Shown here piece by piece: positions 11,823 to 23,452 of a DNA stretch of 64,000 nt (the stretch's first letter is position 1; every line of letters starts with the position of its first letter). Made by a program: the position numbers and the translations under genes. Source of the DNA: Rutpela maculata (taxonomy: Eukaryota; Arthropoda; Insecta; Coleoptera; Cerambycidae); NCBI GenBank assembly GCA_936432065.2, contig OW386293.2:42503923-42567922 (forward strand), read 5' to 3'. The notes beneath the pieces are model-generated. The model saw only the letters and a list, made by a program, of their open reading frames with translations, did not search any database and was not told where the DNA came from.

Positions 11823-14820
11823 GCTTAAAAGTACCACAAAGTCAGTTTAAAAAGTACCACAAAAATATACTTTGAAATATTTTTTATTTTTTATTCCTCC
11901 ACCAAAGACATTGACCTTTGATGTACGGTCATTGAAAGCCCAGTTCTAAAGTATGAGGATAAAATTTTAGCGATGCACTGCATCCAAAAGGCAAAATAGA
12001 AGATTTTGACAAAGCCGGCGTAGTGCCGATAAGCAAAAATCGATAAAAATCAATGCACATGCACAAGGCCGGTTTCTCGCCTAAAAAGAGTTTGGATTGA
12101 CTCAGCGGCTAGCAATTTGGTCGAGCGCGTTGAGTGGTCCAGACAAAGCAGTGGTAGGAAAGCCAATAGCAGGGTTATCCAAATGGCAAAGGTACAGAGG
12201 AAAACGCCTTGTGCATAAAAAAACCAAAAATTCAATTTTGCCTAAAAGTCGCTCGAAGGTGGGTTGCTGCCATATCGATAATATTGAACAACTAGCAGCA
12301 TAGGAGCAAGTAAATCGTGGACTGATCGAACGTCATTAAACTTATGCAGTTACAAGTCCTCACGAATGTGTTTGAGTACGTGAACCGCCACGATACAAGA
12401 ACTTTAAAGCTAAGTAGTCTCTAGCGAAACTAGTAAAACTTTTTTAAGTTAAAATCAGTCAGCCGTAATTATGAATTACAAATAGTCTCAGACTTCTCTA
12501 AAAAGCTCGCATTTTGATTCTGAGAAGGTATGCATGAATCTTTTCTACCTAGTCGATCATTAGCGTAAGCGCTCTCGCTTGTATGGTCTGAAAGCCATTA
12601 CCTTGATTGGGGAAGGCACGATTCTTATCTTGAGAATTTTGTATAACCATTTCTGTTAAATAAACGGATTCTTTGAACTACTGTTTCTTAATTGATCTTG
12701 AGGCCTGTTGACGGTCTATAATCCCTGGAACATTCGTATCGAAAACCGGATGTGTCGAGTTAACTCACATTAACACTCGATCTTCTGGTTGCCTTACGGA
12801 GGTTCGATAGGGATTTTTTTTTGTGCGTTTTTTGAGAAATCCTTAAGGGGTAGAGTCCGTTATTAACAGATCAAAACGTGGATTCCGCGTACAAAAATTA
12901 ATCCCTCCGCAAAGAAATTCTTCAGTTGGGATTTTTTTACGCAAAAACCCAGAAAATTAAGAGGTACCTAAACCCCTAACGAGGGAATTCATGTCCAGAG
13001 AGAGCGTCACTACCGATCTGTGGTAGTGCAGCCTTGGTCCATTATCCGGCTATCGAAGTGCATCTTATCTCGAACCCGCCTGGGAGGTAGAAGAACGGGG
13101 TAATATGCGACTGGCGCCCCCTGAGAAATAAATTGGTGTCGCGTCATTTTGACGCCCGGTAGTGCGTTCTTCTATAAGCGCACCGTACCTGCACGATAGT
13201 CATATCATAGCCTGGGTACTGTCTGGTATATATTAGTAGATTTAGACTAATTTAGAGTTGATATTGTAGCTTATAGGAAATAAATAGATATTATATACCG
13301 AATTATGCGTTTTACTGTGTATGTGTGAAAGTCTAATTGTCCCAATTGACCCACTGGAAGTTACTATTTTCTTCACTGTGGTTATCCCAGCCCTACTGCA
13401 ACAGGCTGTGTTAAAAGGCTAGTGTGGGACCTTTTCCCCAAGTAAAAAAATTGTAAAGGTGGCGCCCGAGTAACCGAAACGTTGCTAAGGTGTCAAAAGT
13501 TACCACTTTCCGGCTCCACCGGAAAGTACACGTCACAACTTACAATTTCTATCTTAGTAGTAAAAATTTTGTAGTTGATTAATTAGTCTTTACATAGTTT
13601 GTTACCTGAGTATATATTACTCAACATTGAAATTTGTTTCGCAATTTCATTTTTTTATCTTGCCCGACTGGTTTTAACCATTTATTTCCCCGTTTTATGT
13701 AAAAATCCTTGGACGAAGAGAAGAGGAGTTACCAGTACAAGTCAACGTCTATCACAGGTCTTTTGTGAGGAATTTGGTGGTCTGGACAGCATCCCCGTTG
13801 AGAGAGGACAGAGATTTTACTCCAAGATATACGGAGGTTCGTTTTTGGGAATCCCAGCTCAACCATAAGTCCCTCACCTATCGAGCTTTCGCAGCTCCCA
13901 GTCCCATAGACCGATACGAGTTACGTAAGAATTTGTACTGCAACTGTGTACACTTTGGTCAGAAGAAGTTTTTGTAAAAACCAGTCAAAATTTTTCGTAA
14001 CTTAAATTGTAAATTCATTACCTTTATTTTATCCAGTCATTAAGTTTTTGTATATTGTACAGAAATTTTAAACTTTTTTAAAAATTGCTTTTGTAATATA
14101 TTGTTAAAATTTTATCTACTTTGTGTTATTACTCTTACTCACCACTATACTCAAGAATATATTATCTCTCATTATTTTTTTGGTTTTGTGTAACAAGTAT
14201 TTATTTAAAATACGTCGGCGCCCTTATGGCCTAATGCAGCTTAGAAATTAACTTCACAAAAAAATATAAACCCATTGACCTGCGGTGAGCTAGCAGGAGC
14301 TAAGTTAACGCACCTCTTGCTTGGGGAAGTGCTATCACCAACAAAGTGTCGTTGTATATTGTTATTAAAAATGTTTGTATATACCTATTTGAGTATATAC
14401 CTATTTGATTCAAATAATTAGATATAATAATAATGATAAGAAATTAGGTTTGGAAATGTACTAGCTTCTCTATAGGAAATTGAAAAACTAACGTTTTAAT
14501 ATAGTTTTTAATAATTCTTGTTACATCAGTGTACATAAATGTGATTATTTCTATTGTGTGCGAATATTAAAGGTTAACAGCATACTTAACAATTAAATCT
14601 ACGTTCCTCATTCCTCAACAGTGTGCTAAGGTCAAATATGGCACTTAAGTACACTGAAAAAGCGTATAGTAACCGAGATCGTAGAATCTAGGAAAATAAG
14701 TTATTCAAGAAGTTACAGAAAGTGTAAAATGCACAATCATTTTGAAAACGTGGGTGTGCAAATGTTCTAAAACATCAAAAAGGGTAAAACTGCGGTTCTG
14801 GTAGTTTACAATAAAGATGA
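11823..14820. other. decayed repeat-rich DNA with a possible LTR edge near 13450
   Basis: No protein family was recognised. At 13452 the sequence TGGCGCCCGAGTAACCG resembles a retroelement primer-binding site. It is preceded by a 250-bp stretch with an AATAAA-type signal (about 13278), as at an LTR edge; a similar ACTGGCGCCCCCTGAG occurs at about 13111. Without a paired LTR or Pol fragment this is only suggestive. Confidence 0.3.
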
Positions 14821-15015
14821 TCTTGTGTATTACTACATTATGTATTTCCAAGTGTAAATGCGTTCAGATATATTCCCAAATGGGCCTGTTTCTTAGTTAT
14901 TCAACATTTTGGATATATTCTCATCATATATATCCATTAGATATCTTCTTCTGGATTAGAAACATTCAAATGTTATATGTCGACTCTGTAAAGTTTTTTT
15001 TTACGAGCAAGTCTA

Positions 15016-16941
15016 TTATTTTTTATTCAACTTCACATTATTCCTTTTGTAAATTACAATTTCACCTAGGAAAATTGAAGTACAAATGATGCACCCTACA
15101 ATAAACATTCGGAATATGGGAACCAAGTGTCTGAATTTGATACTATTGCTGTCAAAATCTTTAGTACCGCTAAAATCATCAGCTACATTGCCATTCACCA
15201 TATCATTTTCCCATTTAGATATGAAGCCAGCAGTAACAATTCGATGCGTAATATCATGAAACAAATTGAAAAGTGGAAAGCCTTTTGCCATTATCATAGT
15301 TAAAGGTACGCTTACAATACGCCCTTTTATGCAATGTATTGAGTATGTTTCATTTCCGTGGGTGTTAAGTAAGTAGTCTTTATGATGGCTAGGAACACAA
15401 AAGGCAGTGTTATCAGAAGTGGCAACCTCTTCAATGCACTCGCTCGTGTTATAGCAAGATGTGTATTTCTTTAGAATTAAATCTTTAGGTACGTCATTTA
15501 TAATTTCTTCACCAACATCACTGGTGAAGTAACGAATATCGTTAGGCAAAAAATATGTTTTTAAGTCATGTTTGTATATATCAATCATCTGGTCGTATTT
15601 TTGCATATACTTAGGTGCGGATATAATACTAGTGAGGTAGCTGGTGTATGCTAAACATAAAGCGAATCCATATATTATTAATAAACCAGTGAAGAATCTA
15701 ACTGTGATGGTCCTGGGTAGTTTTACAGAAAATTCTAATAGTATTGCGAAACTATTCAGCATGGTACTAGCAAAACTTCTGAAAGATGCAAACTCGTTTA
15801 CATCACATAAACTCAAAAGCCAGATAAATAACGACATGAATAAGTATACGAAAATTACCAAAATCCAAACCTCAGCTTGAAATATATTATCCAGTCTGCG
15901 AAATCCGACCACTATAGGTACATTAGGTACACACCATACTAACTCTTCTTGTAAATGTGGCCAACTACAATCAAAGTATCTAAGCCTAAAGGAAGTTAAA
16001 GCGTACGCACCCACCAAAATATCAAGCGAATTATTTAACAGAAGTTTCGCGTCTCCCCGTGTGGTACCATTCTCAAAAACGTCACCCCATGATTTGGATT
16101 GACAATAATTTATATTTAACTTTAAAGATGCCGCTACCATATTTAGTAAATTTATTTCTACACCTTGACTTTTGAAATAGTTCGACAACTGAAAACCATC
16201 TTGTGCCTTGATGACAAAGGGAGGCCTGTCTATATAACTGACTTTAATCGTGCAGTTGTTCATTTGTTTCGGCAGTTTCTCTTCGAACCAAGATCTGTTG
16301 TTTTTAAATATCCCAAATGAACAGTAATTTATCGGCCTAGTGTTCTCAAACTTGTCTCCACAGTTTTTGTTTTGGTAAGGATACCAGGAGTAAACTGCAT
16401 AGTTAGTTCTGTTTCCTATATTTGTCAGTAAGGCTGCCGCATTAACTATGTTTTCTTGCCAAAGGTATTTTATGATACCAACTGCAATGCGTTTAGGTTT
16501 TTTAAACATTATTGATGAGAATACGAGGAATTTCGCTCGAGGATTCCAAGATAATGATTTCTTCAAACTTTTTATATGCGTAATTAGTTCACTTTTGCTT
16601 GTGATTTGGATAATGTAACTATATGTATTTGTGGTTCGTACAAGGGTGTAATTGGGTATGTTTAAGTTATTCACCAAAAAATTCCAACGATTTTCCTCAC
16701 CCAGTGCTTTAAGTGTGAGTGAGATAAGTGTGTCGTCGGGAAACATACTGTTACCTTTTACTTTTATAGGGAAATGAACGGTTATCGTTTCAGGATGTTT
16801 TTTGAAAAAACGTCTGCAGGCTTCTGTTATGCATTGACACAAAGAAATATTTGGGTCAGTTTCATCATCTACTATCGGTTCCGGTTTTGAATCAACAAAT
16901 GTGGCTTGGAAGAGAATTAGACATATTAATAATACCAACAT
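15016..16941 (-). CDS. divergent ionotropic receptor (IR), copy 2
   Basis: An intact 641-residue intronless receptor, paralogous to the one at 1756-3696 and on the same strand. The leader LVLLICLILFQATFVDSK starts directly after Met1, which supports this start. S1 begins near 229 (CTIKVSYIDRPPFVI); TM1 is about 356-378, TM2 411-437 with AYTSYLTSIISAPKY, and TM3 about 605-630. Shared landmarks with copy 1 are YSWYPYQNK, NNRSWFEEKLPKQMNNC, NYFKSQGVEIN and FLPND. The C-terminus is longer: the stop lies inside what is 3' untranslated DNA in copy 1, and the AATAAA signal overlaps the last codons. The S1 ligand-site region reads TSFRLRYFDCSWPH here and TNRRFKTFDFTYPY in copy 1, so the ligands probably differ. 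Family knowledge suggests a chemosensory channel subunit. Confidence 0.9.
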   Translation of the reverse strand: MLVLLICLILFQATFVDSKPEPIVDDETDPNISLCQCITEACRRFFKKHPETITVHFPIKVKGNSMFPDDTLISLTLKALGEENRWNFLVNNLNIPNYTLVRTTNTYSYIIQITSKSELITHIKSLKKSLSWNPRAKFLVFSSIMFKKPKRIAVGIIKYLWQENIVNAAALLTNIGNRTNYAVYSWYPYQNKNCGDKFENTRPINYCSFGIFKNNRSWFEEKLPKQMNNCTIKVSYIDRPPFVIKAQDGFQLSNYFKSQGVEINLLNMVAASLKLNINYCQSKSWGDVFENGTTRGDAKLLLNNSLDILVGAYALTSFRLRYFDCSWPHLQEELVWCVPNVPIVVGFRRLDNIFQAEVWILVIFVYLFMSLFIWLLSLCDVNEFASFRSFASTMLNSFAILLEFSVKLPRTITVRFFTGLLIIYGFALCLAYTSYLTSIISAPKYMQKYDQMIDIYKHDLKTYFLPNDIRYFTSDVGEEIINDVPKDLILKKYTSCYNTSECIEEVATSDNTAFCVPSHHKDYLLNTHGNETYSIHCIKGRIVSVPLTMIMAKGFPLFNLFHDITHRIVTAGFISKWENDMVNGNVADDFSGTKDFDSNSIKFRHLVPIFRMFIVGCIICTSIFLGEIVIYKRNNVKLNKK

Positions 16942-17639
16942 TATTTCAGCAAAAAAGACTAATTGTAGTTAAATAAATAACTTTTCGGTCATGGGGTGTA
17001 TTGCGGTATCAGAAACTTTAATCATTTATAACTATCAGTTGTGTATACAGTAAACATCATTTTGGTTGCTCTACTCGTATAATGCAGACGATTGAATATA
17101 ACGACATTAAGAATTCGTAGGTGGTATTGCGACTGATTTAGACACATATTACTAGAAAAGTAAATATTTCTTTTAATAGGAGAAATAATAATACATGTTA
17201 TTGTTTACACTATGATTCTTTTTATATCTAAAATATATTACGAGTGTTGGTGTTCCCTTCATAGTAACATTACAGAATATTAAAATTAACATTTTTTTGA
17301 TAGACATATGTTCAACAATCTTTATGTTTCGCTACAGCAATGATACCTGTCAATATATTACATTCTCAGATTTTGGTTACTTTACTTCTGGTTTTAGTTA
17401 CCATAAATAATAAACAAAAAGGCGTATACTTATTTGACTAACATATAACACATTTAACTTGTATCCGGTACCTCTGTGATTACGTTTATAACTATTTTTT
17501 CTTGATATTAATTGGAAATGGTACGAAATGTTTGAAGCACAGTTGCAATCCAAATACACTGCTCAACCCAATCATTATAAAAATTTAAAAACGGATTATT
17601 CGAATTGAAATCAGCTGGTAAAAAAAAATAGTTTTCATT
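16942..17639. other. upstream region of IR copy 2, no gene seen
   Basis: AT-rich non-coding DNA. It should hold the promoter of the minus-strand receptor but no element was recognised. Confidence 0.4.
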
Positions 17640-18160
17640 TGGGTTATAGCTCACGCAGGATCGAAGTATAGTGAACGTGTTGACACATTAGCTAAAGAAA
17701 GTATTACCGACGGAATCCTAAGGTTAAATAAAATCTGTTTGGAAGATTGCATATGCACATATAAGGAACGTCTAAAAAATCAGTGGTCAGAACTATGGTA
17801 ATCCTACTGTGATAATCATCCGAATAGATACATCACTATTCACCATCCAAACCATGGCATGAAGATTTACATATTCCAAGAAAGTACATAACCATCATAA
17901 ACAGAATAAAATTTGGACATGCTTGTTATCTACCCTTCCTTGCAAGAATTGGCATTGTACGATCCAATTTTCGTGAACACTGTAATATTGAGGGAGATCT
18001 AGAACATATTTCCTTTAGTTGTGAGAAAAACAATAACGAATGCAATCTTTCATACAACAACATAATAAACAATTTACTATACTTATTATCTTTTAACAAA
18101 CGAGAAATACTTTTATGTATTTTTCATTTCATCAAAAATACAAGTTTAAAACTGTAAATA
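17640..18160 (+). pseudogene. RNase H and C-terminal tail of an I-type non-LTR element
   Basis: Read on the plus strand, AHAGSKYSERVDTLAKES (about 17650-17703) matches the last RNase H motif of I/LOA-type ORF2 (H-x-G-x-x-x-N-E-x-x-D-x-L-A-K), with the usual NE changed to SE. A linker containing YKERLKNQWSELW follows. After a frame break, FGHACYLPFLARIGI and EHCNIEGDLEHISFSC match the C-terminal zinc-knuckle region. Endonuclease and reverse transcriptase are gone. It is a different family from the LOA-like element that starts 430 bp downstream. Confidence 0.65.
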
Positions 18161-18580
18161 AGGTAAGAGAACATGTATATGTGTGTATATACATCAGATT
18201 TCATCTTCCACCGTTATCACATTACATTGTTCAAATTAGCTAGACATCGTAAGCTCTGTATTTATCCTTAGTGTATAATTTTCCCTTATTCCGTGGTACA
18301 ATATTATATTGTGTATAAAATTTGAAAATGCCTCCACGGGCCCCTAGGTGAGAAAAATTGTGCCCCTGTATTTAATTTTAATCTTTTCCTATCCACATCC
18401 ATTCGTTCTCTTCTGTCTTGTTAGTTCAGGTACACGTATAATTGTTCTGATATTAAAATTATGACTGGCTGTATGGAGCTATTCCTAAAACCATAATAAT
18501 AGAAAAAATATATAATATATTTGAAAATAAATCTATGCCGAATTAGTTTTGGTTTTACATCAAATTACATTCGAACGAGT

Positions 18581-18593
18581 AAAAGTTGCAGTT
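18581..18593. repeat. target-site duplication, 5' copy
   Basis: AAAAGTTGCAGTT, identical to 23440-23452 (a preceding T is also shared). It brackets the LOA-like retrotransposon and shows that the insertion is complete at both ends. Confidence 0.9.
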
Positions 18594-18923
18594 CCCCTCC
18601 GAGGAGTCGTGTGACCTTGTCGTGGTGGAGGGGCTTAAGTAACCGCAATGATTTTGAGAGCGATACCGGCGGGAGTCTGGTACTCCTGGTAGGGTCACCC
18701 ATGCCGGTAAGGTCAAAGATGAGCGGCGAAAACTAAGGACGACTCAACCCAAGCCAAGGTGGAAGATAACGTGCCGAGGGCTGAATGGCCGCAGGGTTAA
18801 ATGCGGTCGCAAACGTTTCCCTGGGGGCACCAGGCGGAACCCCCTTGTATCCCACGCCTTACTCGGTCATGCGGGGCTCTGAGCGAGTGGACCTATACTT
18901 CCCTAGCTACTCGTGGGAACTAA

Positions 18924-20239
18924 ATGGAAAGTTCAAAGAAAAATAAGAAAAACAAGGTAGTGCAGGCTAAAAGGCCAGAAGCACAACCAGAAGGCCAGAT
19001 GGCTGCGCAGGCTGTAGAACCAAAAGCGCAATCAGAAGGCCAAACGGTCGTGCCGAAGGCCAACAGCCCGGAAATCACCAAACCCAAAGATCAACAGGGT
19101 GCTAAGGCTGAAGAGCCAAGCACATCTCGATCCAAGGGTAGCCTCAGGGTCAACTCGCTTGAAGAGGTTGACCTAATGTCAGACGACGAAGTTCACTTCG
19201 CGCGTCTGTCAGGAGCCGCCAGAAAGAAGCTCCAGGATCGGACCAAGGCAGGTCAAGATTACATACAGGCCAAAAGGGCCGTAATCAAAGAGAACTTGGT
19301 CAGATTCCAAAAAGGCCAATTACAGGCTAAAGACCCCAGGAAGGCCAAACAAAGGCCCAAAGGGGAAAAAAAGGAGAGCCAAGAAGGCCGACATGAGGCC
19401 CAAAAAGGCCCCGCCAAGAAACCGTCACGCCCCCCAGTGGCCAGCGACGTAAGAAAAAGGCCAAATTGGAGGATTTATCCTTCAAGGAGGCCCTATCTGC
19501 CGAGAAGGTCGCTGTGGTGCAGGACGGTTTCCCATTGGAAACAATGGAGCCGGAAAGGCTGAAAGCCGTCCAAAGCTCCATAATGGAGGCTTATGAGAGG
19601 ATTCCACTGGAAGGACCTCAGGTGCGCTTTGCCATGTGCACACATAGGCCAGGCTACCTCCTGGTGACATGCGCAGATGCAACAAGCGCAGGGTGGCTGC
19701 GGGATGTCGTTCCCACGCTCCAGCCTTGGGAGGGCGCAAGCCTCAGAGCACTGGAGGGGAGCGAGATTCCGGGGTTACACTCGTGCTCTGTGTATGTCCC
19801 CGATGAGGATGGCCAGAGATTAGAGGCCGACAGAATACTCACCAGATTACGGGTGAGTAATAGGGGCCTAAACACCAACCTCTGGACGGTGTTTGGGAAA
19901 ACACCGTCCGAAAAAGGGCAACTGTGGACCTTCTCCATGGACAAACAGTCCATGGAGGAGCTCCATAAACTTGATTTGAGTCTCTACTTCGGAATGGGAA
20001 GGATAAAATTCCGCCCGAAGGAGCAGGGACCCAAAAAAGTAACACAAATCCCGGAAGGCAGCCAAGCGGCCTCGGGTAGTGGAACACAGAGGGAGAAGGG
20101 AGAAGGCAGGGAAAAGGCCCTCCCTTCCCAGGAAGAGAGCTCCTCGAGCCAAAGTGGGCTAAGTCCGCTTAAGAGGCTTTCAGCCCAGGAGCGGACGGCG
20201 CTCATGGAGGTGGAGGAACTTGCTGGGGAGGACCAGTAA
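18924..20239 (+). pseudogene. ORF1 (gag-like) of the LOA-like element, frameshifted
   Basis: The start ATG at 18924 opens a lysine/glutamine-rich N-terminal region with repeated 'KPRQKG'-type blocks and a short acidic stretch DLMSDDEVHF. Near 19455, at an A-run, the frame shifts and continues as the frame ending at 20239. That second part contains PGYLLVTCADATSAGWL, LWTVFGKTP and LDLSLYFGMGRIKFR. These resemble the DUF4780 domain found in ORF1 of many insect non-LTR elements, a probable RNA-binding role. The tail is Ser/Glu-rich. In family terms ORF1 packages element RNA; in this copy the frameshift would truncate it. Confidence 0.75.
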
Positions 20240-23200
20240 GCCTAGGATCTTCACCAAAAAAAGAGAAGAAATCAAGGTCCTGCAGGCGAATCTCCATCAT
20301 GCCAAGGCCGCTTCGGCCATTTTATGTAGGAGATTCGAGGAAGAAGGCACAGATGTTGCCCTACTGCAGGAACCCTGGCTTGTCAAAGGAAGGCCTGGAG
20401 GCTTAAAACCATTGCAAGGTAAGTTACTGTACAATGCATCCTCAACTAGACCTAGAGCATGTATCGTATATAGCAGTAGAGTAAGTTGCACATTAATTCC
20501 GGTGCTTTGCACCGATGACTTTGTTACAGCTACCCTAACAGCGTCTACGGAGGAGGGGATGAAGAGCTGGATTATATGCTCCGCCTACTTCCCAGGCGAG
20601 GAAAGGTTCTGCCCTCCGCAACTCCTGAGCGACATAGTTGCCTACTGCGGAGAAAAGAACCTTCCAATGATAACAGGATGTGATACCAACGCACACCATA
20701 TGGTATGGGGAAGCACCAACGTCAACACAAGGGGTGAGTCTTTATTACAGTTCATTCTAGGTGAAGGGTTACTAATAGCCAATACAGGCAAAAAACCTAC
20801 TTTCGTTACTTCGGTACGTAAAGAAGTCTTAGATATAACCTTATGTACGAGTAATACAAGCGCTAACATTATAAACTGGCATGTGTCAGATCATCAGGTT
20901 CCGATCACATGCACGTAAGATTTGACATTACGACCCCATCCCTGACAGAGACAAAGTTCAGAAATCCCCGAGAGACCAACTGGGAAGGCTACTTAGAGTC
21001 CCTCAGAAGGCACCTGCAGGGAGGGACAGCATCTGGAAGGGATGTAGGGAGCCTTGAGGTAGCAGTGGAACAGGTAAGCGAGGCCATAATGGCTGCTTAC
21101 CAGGAAAACTGTCCAGAGAAAACAAGGAAAAACGGGGGTAAAACAGTCTGGTGGAACAAACATCTGGAAGGCCTCAGAACAGAAGTGAGAAAACTGTTCA
21201 ATAAGGCCAAATCCAAACAAGACTGGGATACCTACAAAGTCAAACTCACGCAGTACAACAAAGAAATCCGTAAGGCCAAAAGAGACTCATAGAGGAGGTT
21301 CTGTGAAGAGGTCGATGATGGCCCTGCAGCCTCTAGAATCCACAGGGTCTTGGCCAAGGATGGTTGCACTGCAAATGAAGTAGGCCTCCTTAAAAAGGAG
21401 GACGGAACCTACACGGAAACACTGACGGAAAGTATTGACCTGCTCATGGAGGCACACTTTCCGGGCTCACTGGTAGTGAAGGGATCGGAGGCCGTGCAAT
21501 TCCCAGATCAAAGGCCTGAACGGCCCAGACCTGAGGATTGGAGGCTAGCCAATGAGGTAGCGAAACCCAACAAAATCAGATGGGCAATTAACAAGTTCCA
21601 ACCATACAAATCTCCTGGTATGGATGGAATTTACCCGATTCTGCTCCAAAAAGGGCAGGATATAATAGTACCACATCTGTGCAAAATATTCAGAGCCTGC
21701 CTGTCCTGGAAATACATACCACACATGTGGCGGAAGGTGAAGGTCACCTACCTACCAAAAGTAGGCAGGATATCAGACCAAACGCCCAAGTCATACAGAC
21801 CCATAAGCCTGTCCTCTTTCCTACTTAAAACGTTGGAAAGACTACTGGACAGGTACATTAGAGACGAGGTACTAAGGGAAAACCCCCTTAGTGAACGTCA
21901 ATATGCATACCAGCCGGGAAAGTCAACAGACCTCGCGCTGGATGATTTGAACAGGCTACTGTCAAAGTCATTGGATGACAAAGAAATAGCAGTGGCAACA
22001 TTTCTTGATATAGAAGGAGCGTTCAACAACGCGACAACGCAATCATTAACGAACTCGTTGTCAAATAGAGGAGTCCCAACAGTACTCTGCCAGTGGATTA
22101 AGGCCAGCCTAGATAAGAGGGTAATAGTATCCAATCTGGGCGAGGCTACCATTGAGGCGAAGGTGAGTACAGGCTGTGGCGCACAAAGGCTTGCTTGCCT
22201 GTGCGCCACAGAGGCCATAAAATCTGCTCCCACGGCGGCTTTGGAGGTCCTTCTAGATTTGCCACCACTACACATTTTCATCCAGGGGGAAGCTCGTTCG
22301 GTGTTGCACAGGCTAATGCAAGGCACAACGCCCATAAGGCAGCAACACGGTACAGAGCACCAAAAGTTATACTCAGAGCTGAAGGCAGACCCCATTCTGG
22401 GAATGCCCACGGACAGCATGGTCCCAAAGTACAACTTCTATAAAAACTTTCAAATCAAGATACCAGATAAAGGGGACTGGAAGAATGGCCCTCCGATATC
22501 AGCACAAATAGTCTGGTACACGGACGGCTCCAAGACAGAACATGGAGCAGGAGCTGGGATTTACGGGATAAGGTCGAAAACGGAAATCCCGCTAAGTCTA
22601 GGAATGCATGCCACAGTATTTCAGGCAGAGGTGGCCGCTATACAGTGGTGTGCAAGGGAAATAATGAGGCAAGGAACTGTCAACCAGTCAATTGCCATTT
22701 TTTCCGACAGCCAAGCGGCGCTAAAGGCAATCGATTCCATGCAGGTCGACTCAAAACTAGTATGGGATTGTATTAACGCCCTTATGGACCTAGGAAGTCA
22801 GAACAAAGTGACCGTGGCATGGGTACCAGGACATGAGGGACACAGGGGAAATGAAAAGGCTGATGAGCTGGCTCGGGAAGGCGCATCTAATGCCCTGGTA
22901 GGCCCCGAACCCTTTTGTGGCGTGGCTAAGCCATGCAAACGAGAATAAATTAATAAATGGGTACAGGACAAATCTCTAGAATGGTGGAAGAGTTTCCCAC
23001 GACAGAGACAGGCCAAAGAGTTCATTAAAGAACGGTCGGCCAAATTCACGGAAGATCTACTAGGCCAAAGTAGAAAGACTATTAGGATAATAGTGGGTCT
23101 TCTAACTGGACATTGTAGACTCAATAGGCATATGAGTCTAATGGGTCTGGCAGATGATGCAACATGCAGATTCTGTCAAGAGGAAGAGGAAACCTCAGTA

Positions 23201-23347
23201 CATGTGCTGTGCCATTGTGAAGGCCTAGCCAGACTGAGATTCCAAATACTTGGTGAGGAAAAACCAAGAGCGGATAGCTATACTAAGGAGCCCCTATCAA
23301 GGCTATGGAGTCTGGTACAAAGGACAAAGCTGGATGAGGAACTCTAA
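20220..23347 (+). pseudogene. ORF2 (endonuclease, RT, RNase H) with RT core deleted
   Basis: Endonuclease: ANLHHAKAAS, LLQEPWL, CDTNAHHMVWGS and the final SDH motif (20270-20905). A frameshift follows near 20905 and a TAG at 21290. Reverse transcriptase starts with YKSPGMDGIYP, SYRPISLSSFLLKTLERL and TFLDIEGAFNNA (motif A aspartate present), then reaches VSTGCG at about 22180. There it jumps straight to the post-thumb block QRLACLCATEAI, so the YADD motif C and surrounding palm and thumb are missing. RNase H is complete in outline: YTDGSK, QAEVAAI, FSDSQAALKAI and a final motif ending GNEKADELAREGA. A TAA at 22946 precedes the C-terminal knuckle CRFCQEEEETSVHVLCHC. ORF2 overlaps the ORF1 stop by 20 bases in another frame. 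Confidence 0.9.
22174..22211. repeat. 11-bp perfect hairpin at the RT deletion junction
   Basis: CTGTGGCGCAC (22174-22184) is the exact complement of GTGCGCCACAG (22201-22211), with a 16-base loop. It sits exactly where the reverse transcriptase loses its catalytic centre. Confidence 0.85.
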
Positions 23348-23439
23348 ATGAATTAGATTAGGAGCGCCACAATAGATCCAAAGGGGTCGCGGTGGCCAAG
23401 GCTAAGCGGCCAGCTCCTCCCTTCAATCTAATCTAATCT

Positions 23440-23452
23440 AAAAGTTGCAGTT
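23440..23452. repeat. target-site duplication, 3' copy
   Basis: AAAAGTTGCAGTT, matching 18581-18593. The flank continuing from here (AACTGCGAATGCC) resembles sequence at about 31550-31580, so the element landed in a dispersed repeat. Confidence 0.9.

Larger units (their letters stand above)
18594..23439 (+). mobile_element. LOA/I-like non-LTR retrotransposon, complete ends, dead
   Basis: This 4.85 kb insertion lies between identical 13-bp duplications. Order: 5' untranslated region starting CCCCTCCGAGGAGTCG, ORF1 (DUF4780-like), ORF2 with apurinic-type endonuclease, reverse transcriptase, RNase H and a C-terminal zinc knuckle, then a 3' end in a short TAATC repeat tail instead of poly(A). 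GC content is clearly higher than in the flanks. The copy is not functional: ORF1 has a frameshift, ORF2 has a frameshift and two nonsense codons, and the reverse transcriptase core is deleted. RNase H places it in the I/LOA group; the exact clade needs a tree. Confidence 0.9.

Noticed and set aside
13440..13475. Retroelement primer-binding site and LTR
   Set aside because: TGGCGCCCGAG is suggestive, but no paired LTR, target duplication or gag/pol sequence was found, so it is not called as an element.
14817..15089. 90-residue plus-strand frame near IR copy 2
   Set aside because: AT-rich frame overlapping the 3' end of the receptor gene on the other strand; no domain.
19327..20205. Several 70-100 residue minus-strand frames
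   Set aside because: They are shadows of the GC-rich ORF1 of the LOA-like element, with no motifs.
20220..20222. Genuine start codon of LOA-like ORF2
   Set aside because: The position is TTG, not ATG. The frame is simply open here, and how ORF2 is started cannot be read from the sequence.
21898..22434. 178-residue minus-strand frame
   Set aside because: Antisense of the reverse transcriptase region of the LOA-like ORF2; no independent signature.
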